Assembly (NCBI GenBank): GCA_038239195.1
Contig: JBBSEZ010000173.1
Coordinates: 1 to 18,712 of the forward strand
Reading direction: 5' to 3'
Length of the DNA: 18,712 nt
Origin: JBBSEZ01 sp038239195
GTDB lineage: Bacteria; Planctomycetota; Planctomycetia; Gemmatales; Gemmataceae
The notes under the pieces are model-generated. The model had not been told where the DNA came from, made no database searches, and was given only the letters and a program-made list of their open reading frames with translations. Positions within the stretch are counted from its first letter, which is position 1. Every line of letters starts with the position of its first letter. Shown here one piece after another: positions 1-7,454 of this stretch. The position numbers and the translations under genes are program-made.

Positions 1-112
1 CCGGATCCGCACCATGTGCGGGCAACCGCTTTACCCGCCCCCGCCCGCCGGGGGGGCGCGTTGGGGGGGGCCAAATCTGGGCGCCCCCGGGGGTGGGGGG
101 GGGGGGCCCCCC

Positions 113-182
113 AAGACTCGGCCCACCCTACGCCCGCCACGCGACTTCCCCGCGTGGGCCTCGAAGACCCGGCCCACCCTAC
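113..182. repeat. Imperfect direct repeat with an internal palindrome, downstream of yraN
   Basis: A 19-base unit beginning AAGAC and containing CGGCCCACCCTAC occurs at 113-131 and 164-182, with one mismatch and an offset of 51 bases. Around the second copy, GTGGGCC (154-160) and GGCCCAC (171-177) can pair across a 10-base loop. On the minus strand this hairpin starts about 10 bases after the yraN stop, so it may end the yraN transcript. It lacks a clear U-tract. The rest of 1-187 is C/G-rich low-complexity sequence, including a run of 12 G followed by 6 C at 95-112. I see no supportable gene there. Confidence 0.55.
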
Positions 183-187
183 CGCCC

Positions 188-604
188 TCACGAATACATC
201 TGGAAGCGCCCCACGGCCTCGAAAGCCTGACGGTAATGGTCCACGTGAGGTTCGCGGCGCCCCGGCGGCCAGGACAGGGCGAGCACGTCGAAGCGCGCCG
301 CCCGATCGAGCAGACGGTGCCGGCTCAGGTAGTCGAGGGCAATTCGCGTCAGGCGCGCTTGCTTGGCCTCGTCCACCGAGGCGGCGGGACGGCTCGCGTC
401 GGCGCGCTCCGTCGAGCGGACCTCGACGAACACGATGCAATCGCCGTCGAGCACGATGAGGTCGGCCTCGCCGGCGGCGCAGGTGTAGTTGCGGGCCAAC
501 ACGCGATAGCCCAGCCGGCGCAGGAAGCGCGCCGCGGCACGCTCGGAGCGGGTGCCGAACCAGCGCCGCCACCAGGGCTTCTTGGGGGAGGAGTCGGGCG
601 GCAT
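188..604 (-). CDS. yraN: UPF0102 / YraN family nuclease-like protein
   Basis: A 138-residue protein of the YraN (UPF0102) family, which has a restriction-endonuclease-like fold and an unsettled cellular role. The core motif is visible: RRLGYRVLARNY (about residues 29-40), then GEADLIVLDGD (45-55), then VFVEVRS (58-64). E46, D48 and E61 match the acidic residues of the PD-(D/E)xK-like site, and the family's usual EVK/EVR is present as EVR. The N-terminus is rich in Trp, Arg and Lys. Start: ATG at 604, preceded by AGGTGG with short spacing. It lies 144 bases beyond rplS on the same strand, the common bacterial order rplS-(rnhB)-yraN, but no rnhB is present between them. A palindromic repeat in that gap may separate its transcription from rplS. 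Confidence 0.9.
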   Translation of the reverse strand: MPPDSSPKKPWWRRWFGTRSERAAARFLRRLGYRVLARNYTCAAGEADLIVLDGDCIVFVEVRSTERADASRPAASVDEAKQARLTRIALDYLSRHRLLDRAARFDVLALSWPPGRREPHVDHYRQAFEAVGRFQMYS

Positions 605-693
605 GGGCCACCTGTTGCGCGAAGCGGCAAGCGCCTGGGGCGCCTTGCCGTTTCGCGATCCGAACCTTAGGCGGGCGGCAGGAGTTGGTTTGC

Positions 694-750
694 TGTAGGA
701 CGGCTCAGGAGAGCCGTCCTACAAGCAGGCCTTTTCCTGCCGCTCGCCTT
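694..750 (-). repeat. 57-bp palindromic dispersed element, copy 1 (3' of rplS)
   Basis: Read on the minus strand, this 57-bp unit starts at the last base of the rplS TAA stop. It ends in a perfect 13-bp hairpin, TGTAGGACGGCTC (694-706) pairing with 711-723 across a 4-base loop, extended by three more pairs past one bulged base. It matches the plus-strand sequence 5948-6004 at 53 of 57 positions, and its core recurs at 18686-18712. An outer imperfect pairing (about 668-684 with 735-750) encloses the hairpin. The position fits a terminator for the ffh-rplS cluster, but the recurrence in both orientations also fits a small mobile repeat. Confidence 0.8.
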
Positions 751-1183
751 ACTTCGCCGGCTCGCTCGGCTTATTCGGCTTGGCCGCGGCCTTCTTCGCG
801 GCGGCCGCCGCGGCGGCCACCTCGCCCGGCACCTTGACCTTGCGCTCGCGGAGGCGCGTGGCCTTGCCGACGCGGTCGCGCAGATAGTACAGCTTGGCGC
901 GGCGCACGCGGCCGGTGCGCTTGACCTCGATCTTGGCGATCTTCGGCGAGTGCAGCGGGAAGACGCGCTCGACGCCCTCGCCCTGCACGATGCGGCGCAC
1001 GGTGAACATGGCGCGCATGCCCTCGCCCCGGCGGCCGATCACCACGCCGTTGAAGATCTGCACGCGCTCCTTCTGGCCTTCCAGAATGCGCTGGTGGACG
1101 TCTACCGTGTCCCCCACCGTGAAGTCGGGGACGTCCTTTTTGAGCCCGGTCTCCTCAACCAGGCTTAGTAAGCGATTCTGCAT
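749..1183 (-). CDS. rplS: 50S ribosomal protein L19
   Basis: A 144-residue large-subunit ribosomal protein L19, located at the 30S-50S interface in this family. The family signature is clear: VPDFTVGDTVDVHQRI, then ERVQIFNGVVIGRRGEG, then FTVRRIVQGEGVERVFPLHSP, then the basic stretch up to YYLRDRVGKATRL. The start chosen is ATG at 1183, because AAGGTGAGG lies at proper spacing upstream. An in-frame GTG at 1192 falls inside that ribosome-binding site. The protein is about 30 residues longer than E. coli L19 (115) because of an Ala/Lys/Pro-rich tail after the conserved core. The first codons overlap the 3' end of trmD by 29 bases, implying translational coupling. Confidence 0.97.
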   Translation of the reverse strand: MQNRLLSLVEETGLKKDVPDFTVGDTVDVHQRILEGQKERVQIFNGVVIGRRGEGMRAMFTVRRIVQGEGVERVFPLHSPKIAKIEVKRTGRVRRAKLYYLRDRVGKATRLRERKVKVPGEVAAAAAAAKKAAAKPNKPSEPAK

Positions 1184-1931
1184 GGTCCTCACCTTCTTTC
1201 TGCGTGTCGGTTGGCTCGTTCGGCCGGCCCGCCCCCCGCCGGGTTCGGGCCAGCGATTGTTCCTCGCGCCACCGGGCCACCGCCTGATGGTCGCCGCTCA
1301 GCAAGACCTCCGGCACCGCCAGGCCGCGAAACTCGCGCGGCCGGGTGTACTGCGGATATTCCAATCGTCCCGGGTCGTTGTGGGACTCCTCCACCAGACT
1401 GTCCGGGTCGCCCAATACGCCCGGCACGTAGCGCACCACCGTGTCGATCACCACCATCGAGGGGACTTCCCCGCCGTTGCACACGAAGTCGCCGATCGAG
1501 AGCTCGCGCGGCCGCAGCTCCTGCCGGATGCGCTCGTCAAACCCCTCGTAGCGCCCACACAAGAGCACCAGCCGGCCACAAGTCGATAACTCTCTCACCA
1601 GCGCCTGCGTCAACCGCTCGCCGGTCGGCGTCAGCATGATGAGGGCGCCGGGACCGGCCCCCTGCGCCTGCACCGCCTCGACGGCGGCGACCACGGGCTC
1701 GCACATCAAGATCATGCCGGGCCCGCCCCCGAAAGGGCGGTCATCGACCTGCCGGTGCTTCCCCTGCGCCCAGTCGCGGAGGTTCCACAGGTGGGCCTCC
1801 ACCAACCCCTTCTGCAACGCGAGCTTGAGCAAGCTCTGCGACAGGTAGCCCGGGAACATCTCCGGGAACAGCGTCAGGACGTCGAAGCGAAACGCCGGCG
1901 CCGCCTTCCGCTCTTCTTCGGGCACACTCAC
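1155..1931 (-). CDS. trmD: tRNA (guanine-N1)-methyltransferase TrmD (m1G37)
   Basis: A 258-residue SPOUT-family enzyme that methylates G37 of tRNAs at N1 with S-adenosylmethionine and prevents +1 frameshifting. Diagnostic motifs: FDVLTLFPEMF (16-26), VDDRPFGGGPGM (62-73), LLCGRYEGFDERI (123-135, knot and cofactor loop) and SIGDFVCNGGE (145-155). The start is probably GTG at 1931. AAGGTGAG lies 9 bases upstream and overlaps the rpsP stop region, so only 16 bases separate rpsP from trmD. rimM, normally between these two genes, is absent. The C-terminal tail is hydrophilic and runs into rplS. A nearby in-frame GTG (1925) is an alternative start. Confidence 0.97.
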   Translation of the reverse strand: MSVPEEERKAAPAFRFDVLTLFPEMFPGYLSQSLLKLALQKGLVEAHLWNLRDWAQGKHRQVDDRPFGGGPGMILMCEPVVAAVEAVQAQGAGPGALIMLTPTGERLTQALVRELSTCGRLVLLCGRYEGFDERIRQELRPRELSIGDFVCNGGEVPSMVVIDTVVRYVPGVLGDPDSLVEESHNDPGRLEYPQYTRPREFRGLAVPEVLLSGDHQAVARWREEQSLARTRRGAGRPNEPTDTQKEGEDHAESLTKPG

Positions 1932-1947
1932 GACTGCACACTCACCT

Positions 1948-2310
1948 TCAGGCCGTCGGCCCTGCCGGTGCCGGTGCCGGTGCCGGTGCCGGCGCGGCCT
2001 GCGCCGGCGGCGCCCCCTGAGGGGCGGTCGCGGCCTGGGGCCCCTTCGCCTCGATCTCCTCGAACTTGCCCATGTACTTCTTGAGCAGCACGGCGACGTT
2101 CTCCGACGGCAGAGCGCCGACGCTCATCCAGTACTTGATGCGCGATGGCTTGAGGCGCACGCGCTCGTCGGTGTTCTTGATCATCGGGTCATAAGACCCC
2201 AGTTCCTCGATCACGCGCCCGTCGCGCGGCTGACGCGCGTCGATGGCCACGATGCGGAAATACGAGCGGTGCTTGCGCCCCAGCTTCTTCATGCGAATGC
2301 GAACTGCCAC
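1948..2310 (-). CDS. rpsP: 30S ribosomal protein S16 with Ala/Pro-rich tail
   Basis: A 120-residue small-subunit ribosomal protein S16, an assembly protein of the 30S body. The core is canonical: AVRIRMKKLGRKHRSYFRIV at the N-terminus, then ELGSYDP, then RLKPSRIKYWMSVGALPSENV. The start chosen is GTG at 2310, because S16 proteins begin (M)AVRIR and TGGAG lies 5 bases upstream. The longer reading frame extends into a palindromic repeat and would add residues foreign to the family. The tail beyond about residue 85 is low-complexity Ala/Pro/Gln, encoded partly by a hexanucleotide tandem repeat, making the protein about 40 residues longer than E. coli S16 (82). Confidence 0.96.
   Translation of the reverse strand: MAVRIRMKKLGRKHRSYFRIVAIDARQPRDGRVIEELGSYDPMIKNTDERVRLKPSRIKYWMSVGALPSENVAVLLKKYMGKFEEIEAKGPQAATAPQGAPPAQAAPAPAPAPAPAGPTA
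1963..1992. repeat. Hexanucleotide tandem repeat (TGCCGG x5) in the rpsP tail
   Basis: Five perfect copies of TGCCGG lie inside the 3' end of rpsP and encode alternating Ala-Pro on the minus strand. The unit is a multiple of three, so changes in copy number would lengthen or shorten the S16 tail without a frameshift. Confidence 0.9.
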
Positions 2311-2324
2311 GGCATCTCCAGGAT

Positions 2325-2410
2325 TAGTCCTTAGCCCGTAGTCCTTAGTTCTTAGCAAAGAGGATCCACGCTGTCTTCTGTCTTTGCCAAGCACTACGGA
2401 CTAAGGACTA
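2325..2410. repeat. Imperfect inverted repeat filling the ffh-rpsP gap
   Basis: The arms 2325-2342 and 2393-2410 (18 bases, built from TAGTCCTTAG-like units) are complementary at 17 of 18 positions. An inner pair, TTAGCAAAGA (2352-2361) with TCTTTGCCAA (2381-2390), pairs at 9 of 10. A further TAGTCCTTAG-like unit lies at 2338-2348. On the minus strand the element starts at the first base after the ffh TAG stop and ends 14 bases before the rpsP start, so it occupies almost the whole intergenic space. It could be an attenuator or RNA-processing site between ffh and rpsP, or an inserted dispersed repeat. It has no obvious U-tract. Confidence 0.75.
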
Positions 2411-3865
<1,455 letters not shown>

Positions 3866-3939
3866 TGCACGTGCCTCACGAGGCCGCCCGGCGGTCACGG
3901 CGCCGGGCGGGCGCGCTCTCACCAGGCGGTAAACCGCAG

Positions 3940-3968
3940 ATTATAAAGGGGGCCGTCGCCCGATGCAA
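3940..3968 (-). promoter_or_regulatory. Sigma70-type promoter for ffh-rpsP-trmD-rplS
   Basis: On the minus strand a perfect TATAAT (3945-3940) is preceded by TTGCAT (3968-3963) with 17-bp spacing. The predicted start of transcription is near 3933, giving a 5' leader of about 70 bases before the ffh ATG. A perfect TATAAT is notable in a region this GC-rich. Confidence 0.6.
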
Positions 3969-4065
3969 CGGCACCGGCCGCGGAAAAAGGAGGCCTTGAC
4001 GGGACGCAGTGAGAAAATAGGACGGAGAGGGGGCGTTTCTCGCCGGGCGGTTGCCCTTATTTAGC

Positions 4066-4113
4066 CGCCGAGCTCTGCTCGGCGCCGTCGTGCCCCTCCG
4101 AATCGGAGGGCAC
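4066..4113 (-). terminator. Two tandem hairpins after the protease-HEAT gene
   Basis: GTGCCC (4090-4095) plus TCCG (4097-4100) pair with CGGA (4104-4107) plus GGGCAC (4108-4113), with one bulged base. This stem starts 11 bases after the stop of the minus-strand gene at 4125. Directly beyond it, CGCCGAGC (4066-4073) pairs with GCTCGGCG (4077-4084) across 3 bases, followed on the minus strand by the AT-rich stretch TAAATAAG. This fits a transcription terminator. Confidence 0.55.
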
Positions 4114-4124
4114 GCGCCTCCCCG

Positions 4125-5798
4125 TCACCTCCGCCCCTCGATCGCCACCACCGCCCTCCGGGCCCCCGCCGCCACCGCCCCCTCGCCCTCGCTCGCGACC
4201 TTCTTCAGCGCCGGCAGCGCCTCCTTCGTCCCCACCGCCTCCAAAACCCGGCAGGCCTCCAGCCGCACCGCCGCCGTTTTGTGGCTCAGCAAAGGCAACA
4301 CGGGCCCTTCCGCGACAGGCCCCAGCGCGCGCAGCGCCCGGCCGGGGAAGGCGCTGTAGGGGTGTCGGCCAAGGCTGTCGGCGAGGGCCCGCGCGGCGGG
4401 CTCGCGCTTTATCTTGCCCAGCTCCTCGATGACCGCCCAGCGCACCCAGGGATGGTCCTCTTCTTTCATCCGCCGCAGCAGGTCCGGCAGGCCCTCCTTG
4501 CCGGCCCACGTCCCCAGCGCGCGCACGGCCAACTCCCGGACGTAGTTGTCGTGGTCGCCCAGCACGCCCCGCACCACCTCGAGCGCCTCCTTGCTCGCCT
4601 CGCCCGGCTCCGCCCAGACCAGCCGTTCCAGGCCCGCCCGCCGCGTGCGGAAGTCGCCCGACTTCAAGCTCGCCTTCACCCGGGCCAAATCTCCCGGGCC
4701 CAGGGCCCTCCTCGGCGGCGCCTTGGGATTGGGCACCCAGCGATACGCCCAGACGGGGGTCGTCTGGGTCTCGCCGGCCCGCGACCGCACGACGACCTGG
4801 AAGTGGAACGTCGCCGGCCCTTCTTCCGGGGTGGGTGTGGGGAAGTGGCCCACCCAGGTCATCCGCTGGGGCGCCAGGTCGAGCGACCGGGCGCCCTTCG
4901 TCTCGGCCAGCCCGCCCTTGCCCACCGCGGGCCTCGACGCGCCCGGCAGCCAGTGGAAGCGGGCCGACTCGATCTGTTCGAGCGGGTCGAACAGCAGCAC
5001 GCTGGCGCACACCTCACTCGCCCCCACCCCCACCCGCCGCGGGTAGAGGCCGACCTCGACGAACCGGCCCTTCATGATCTTCGTCAGGTCGGTGGCGGGC
5101 ACGAGCCAGCCGATGCGCGTGTTGGGGAGGCGCGCCACGGCGATGCCGACGAGGTGCCCCCTGGCATCGACCACGGGCCCGCCGCTGTTGCCGGGGTGGA
5201 GCTCGGCCTCGACCTGCACCAGCGCCAGCTCGCCCTTCTTGTCCTCGCGCAGGCTGCTCACCGCCCCCTTGCCCACCGTCACGGCCGGGCTCCTCCCGCG
5301 CAGGTCCAGGCCCTCGCCGAAGGGGAACCCGAACACGTAAAGAGACTGGGTCTCCTCGACCTTCAAGGCCTTGGGCACGACGACCGAGGCCGGCGCCTTG
5401 TCGAAGCCGTCCACCTTGAGCAGCGCCAGGTCGCGCTCGGCGTCCTTGAAGATGACCGTGGCGGTCAGCTCCTTCTCTTCGCGCGTCCCGCTCTTGAAGA
5501 CGACCTTGACCTTGCCGACGTGGGCCGGCACGCGCAGGGGCGGCAGGCGCCCCGCCCGGCGCACCTCCAGGGCGGGCACCACGACGACGTGTTCGTTAGT
5601 GGCCAGGTAGGCCACCGAGCCCCGGACGTGGAACACAAACCCCGAGCCCGTGGCCTCGTAGAGGCCGGATTGCACCTTGACGAACACCGTGGCGTCCTTG
5701 ATCTGCCGGAGCACCTTGGCGGGCAATGCCCCCTCGGCGCGGGCGGACAGAGGCGCGCCGAGCAAGAACAGGAGAGCGAACGTTGCGCAGGATCTCAT
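4125..5798 (-). CDS. Secreted HtrA-like trypsin-type serine protease with C-terminal HEAT repeats
   Basis: A 557-residue exported protein. Residues 1-21 form a signal peptide ending near ARA-EG. Residues 30-250 are a DegP/HtrA-like (S1C-type) protease domain with all three catalytic residues: His70 in ATNEHVVV, Asp123 in ERDLALLKVD and Ser205 in HPGNSGGPVV. The usual PDZ domain is absent. Instead there is a beta-rich linker (250-360) and then HEAT-like helical repeats (365-557, for example VRELAVRALGTWAGKEGLPD and WVRWAVIEELGKI). HEAT repeats on secreted enzymes are common in planctomycetes and probably bind protein or organise the catalytic domain. Substrate unknown. Start ATG 5798, with AAGGG upstream and its own promoter. 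Located after the YTV gene on the same strand, but separated by repeats. Confidence 0.9.
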   Translation of the reverse strand: MRSCATFALLFLLGAPLSARAEGALPAKVLRQIKDATVFVKVQSGLYEATGSGFVFHVRGSVAYLATNEHVVVVPALEVRRAGRLPPLRVPAHVGKVKVVFKSGTREEKELTATVIFKDAERDLALLKVDGFDKAPASVVVPKALKVEETQSLYVFGFPFGEGLDLRGRSPAVTVGKGAVSSLREDKKGELALVQVEAELHPGNSGGPVVDARGHLVGIAVARLPNTRIGWLVPATDLTKIMKGRFVEVGLYPRRVGVGASEVCASVLLFDPLEQIESARFHWLPGASRPAVGKGGLAETKGARSLDLAPQRMTWVGHFPTPTPEEGPATFHFQVVVRSRAGETQTTPVWAYRWVPNPKAPPRRALGPGDLARVKASLKSGDFRTRRAGLERLVWAEPGEASKEALEVVRGVLGDHDNYVRELAVRALGTWAGKEGLPDLLRRMKEEDHPWVRWAVIEELGKIKREPAARALADSLGRHPYSAFPGRALRALGPVAEGPVLPLLSHKTAAVRLEACRVLEAVGTKEALPALKKVASEGEGAVAAGARRAVVAIEGRR

Positions 5799-5846
5799 CG
5801 GGGGCCCTTGTCGGTTGCGGCGGGTTGGCCGAAAGTCGGTGAGAGG

Positions 5847-5875
5847 ATCGTATCGGCGGCTTCGCTCGGCGTCAA
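5847..5875 (-). promoter_or_regulatory. Sigma70-type promoter for the protease-HEAT gene
   Basis: On the minus strand TTGACG (5875-5870) and TACGAT (5852-5847) are separated by 17 bp. They match the -35 consensus at 5 of 6 positions and the -10 consensus at 4 of 6. The expected transcript start near 5840 gives a leader of about 40 bases to the ATG at 5798. Confidence 0.55.
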
Positions 5876-5903
5876 AAGAATTCGCCGATAGGTTAAACGG
5901 CGA

Positions 5904-5940
5904 AGCCGCGAGCGCCCTCCCAGAGAGGTCGCTCGCGGCT
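5904..5940. repeat. 11-bp perfect inverted repeat in the 5799-6048 gap
   Basis: AGCCGCGAGCG (5904-5914) is perfectly complementary to 5930-5940 across a 15-base loop. It sits next to the dispersed element at 5948-6004. GCCGATAGGT (5884-5893) and ACCTATCGGC (6022-6031) form a further long-range inverted pair that encloses both. The 250-base gap therefore consists of nested palindromes plus a promoter and holds no gene. Confidence 0.6.
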
Positions 5941-5947
5941 CGCGGTT

Positions 5948-6004
5948 AAGCCGAGCGGCAGGAAAAGGCATCCTTGTAGGACGGCCCTCCTGAGCCGTCC
6001 TACA
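5948..6004 (+). repeat. 57-bp palindromic dispersed element, copy 2 (3' of the YTV gene)
   Basis: Matches the minus-strand sequence 750-694 at 53 of 57 positions, including the non-palindromic half beginning AAGCCGAGCGGCAGG. The hairpin is TTGTAGGACGGC (5974-5985) pairing with 5994-6005. The orientation is opposite to copy 1. Relative to the minus-strand YTV gene it lies about 45 bases after the stop codon, so it could form a 3'-end hairpin on that transcript. Confidence 0.8.
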
Positions 6005-6048
6005 AAACTGCGGCTCGCCTGACCTATCGGCTCGCGCCGTCAGGTCGC

Positions 6049-7257
6049 TTAGTAGCCACAGGGCGGCGGGGCGCAGACCGGGCCCGTCGGGTAGGACGGG
6101 GCCGGCGCGGTGTAGACCGGCACGCAGATCGTCACCGGCACGGTCTCGGTGATGACCTTCGACACGCACTGGTAGGTCGTGACCGGCCTCTGGACCGTCC
6201 GGGTCGTGTAGGTCGTCACCTGCTGGGGGACCTTCCGGGTGGTCGTCTTGTACTCGACCACCTGGACGGTGTACGTCGTGGGCGTGGGCACCAGCTTGCA
6301 CACCACCACGTCCACCGTCTCCTCGGTCGGCCGCATCACGCAGACGTTCACCTCGTAGTTCTGGAGCTTCGTCTCGTAGCTCGTGACCGGCACCGACGTC
6401 TTGCGAGTCTCGTACTTGCTCTCGTGGACCGTCACGTCGGCCGAGCGGTTCTCGGTCTTGTAGCGGACGACGTTCACCTGCTGCTTGGTGACGACCGCCT
6501 CGGGCACGCAGCGCGTGACGGGGACGTTGACCGTCGTGGTCACCGGCACCCGGTGGTAGCCGCACACGACCGTCGTGGGAGCGCAACCGCCGCAGGGCAT
6601 GGGGCAGGACACGGTGCGGACCACCGGCTGGCAGATCCAGTTCGTGACCGTGCGCGGGACGATCTCCTGCACCGTCTTGTAGACCGTCGAGTGGACCGTC
6701 TGCTCTTCCACAGTCGTGTAGGGCACGCTCACCTGGTAGGTGCGCTTCTCGACGCGGCTGCTGGGGACGCACACCGTGTAGGTCTGCTCGACCATCGTGG
6801 TCTTCGGCACGGAGACGTACGTCTGGCGCGTCTGCTTCTCGATGGCCTGCCGGTACACCGTGCGCTTCTGCTTGACCGTCTCCGTGACCTGCTTGTAGAC
6901 CGTCGCCGTCCGCTGCTCATTTCGCGTGACGGGCGTCGTCTCCGTGACGTTCACTTCCACCGTCTTCGTGACGGGGACCGACTCGACGACACTCACGTTC
7001 GTCGTCACCGGCTGCATCTCGTACACGGTGCGCTGCACCTGACGATACTCGGTCTTGTAGGTGTACTGCACCGTGGGCCCGCAGTCGTAGCCCGAGCCGT
7101 AGCCCGACCCGTAGCCCGACCCGTAGCCCGACCCGCAGCCCGACCCGTACACGGGGACGCACGCCCCGCCGCCGCCCTTCTTGTGCTTCGCCTCGGCCGT
7201 GCTCGTCACGGCCACCAGCAGCCCCAGGGCCACTACGCTCACCAACAATCGACTCAT
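6049..7257 (-). CDS. YTV-repeat planctomycete cell-envelope protein
   Basis: A 402-residue secreted protein. A signal peptide covers residues 1-23 (MSRLLVSVVALGLLVAVTS then TAEA-K). After a short basic Gly-rich stretch come GSGY repeats (about 38-57). The remainder is a long array of short beta-like segments rich in Tyr, Thr and Val, such as TVYKQVTETVKQKRTVYR and VPKTTMVEQTYTVCVP, with scattered Cys pairs (CPMPCGGC), and a Pro/Cys-rich end. This is the pattern of the planctomycete-specific YTV domain, associated in the literature with the proteinaceous cell wall of planctomycetes. A structural, disulfide-rich envelope role is inferred; there is no catalytic motif. Start ATG 7257, with AGAGGAGA just upstream. 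Confidence 0.85.
   Translation of the reverse strand: MSRLLVSVVALGLLVAVTSTAEAKHKKGGGGACVPVYGSGCGSGYGSGYGSGYGSGYDCGPTVQYTYKTEYRQVQRTVYEMQPVTTNVSVVESVPVTKTVEVNVTETTPVTRNEQRTATVYKQVTETVKQKRTVYRQAIEKQTRQTYVSVPKTTMVEQTYTVCVPSSRVEKRTYQVSVPYTTVEEQTVHSTVYKTVQEIVPRTVTNWICQPVVRTVSCPMPCGGCAPTTVVCGYHRVPVTTTVNVPVTRCVPEAVVTKQQVNVVRYKTENRSADVTVHESKYETRKTSVPVTSYETKLQNYEVNVCVMRPTEETVDVVVCKLVPTPTTYTVQVVEYKTTTRKVPQQVTTYTTRTVQRPVTTYQCVSKVITETVPVTICVPVYTAPAPSYPTGPVCAPPPCGY
7087..7146. repeat. 12-bp tandem repeat (5 units) encoding Gly-Ser-Gly-Tyr/Cys
   Basis: Five 12-bp units of GTAGCCCGACCC type; the outer two each carry one substitution and the middle three are identical. On the minus strand they encode the GSG(Y/C) array near the N-terminus of the YTV protein. 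The unit keeps frame, so copy-number change would alter only the length of this flexible segment. Confidence 0.9.
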
Positions 7258-7296
7258 CGCGTCTCCTCTAAAGTTGTGAATCGAGAACGGATAGGT

Positions 7297-7324
7297 AAGT
7301 TAGGTATCTTGGGCGACCTTTCAA
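7297..7324 (-). promoter_or_regulatory. Possible promoter for the YTV gene
   Basis: On the minus strand TTGAAA (7324-7319) and TAACTT (7302-7297) are 16 bp apart, about 40 bases before the ATG at 7257. The region 7258-7454 holds no gene. Its part 7321-7375 is unusually A-rich for this window, which fits a promoter with an upstream AT-rich element. The -10 match is weak. Confidence 0.35.
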
Positions 7325-7454
7325 AAGAATAGAGAGGGAGAAAGAAAATGGCAAGAGAAAAAATCTGGGATGCTTGCGAGTTCTGTGCATCCTGGGCCGG
7401 TCGTAACGACTGGGCAAAAACATGCAACAATCGTTCCAAAGTGTGAGGCGAGCT

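Noticed and set aside
1..670. Plus-strand frames in the first 670 bases
   Set aside because: They consist of Pro/Gly/Arg-rich low-complexity sequence and antisense yraN; no ribosome-binding site or motif supports them.
2311..2394. Upstream extension of rpsP
   Set aside because: It would translate the palindromic repeat and place foreign residues before the conserved S16 N-terminus.
3997..4024. TTGACG ... TAGGAC promoter-like pair on the plus strand
   Set aside because: The -10 match is poor and no plus-strand gene follows; it would only drive antisense RNA into the protease-HEAT gene.
3866..4060. 4.5S SRP RNA gene next to ffh
   Set aside because: I looked for the conserved SRP RNA tetraloop/asymmetric-loop sequence and did not find it.
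4281..5891. 536-residue plus-strand frame opposite the protease-HEAT gene
   Set aside because: Composition is His/Arg/Gln-rich antisense noise, while the opposite strand has a signal peptide, a full catalytic triad and HEAT repeats.
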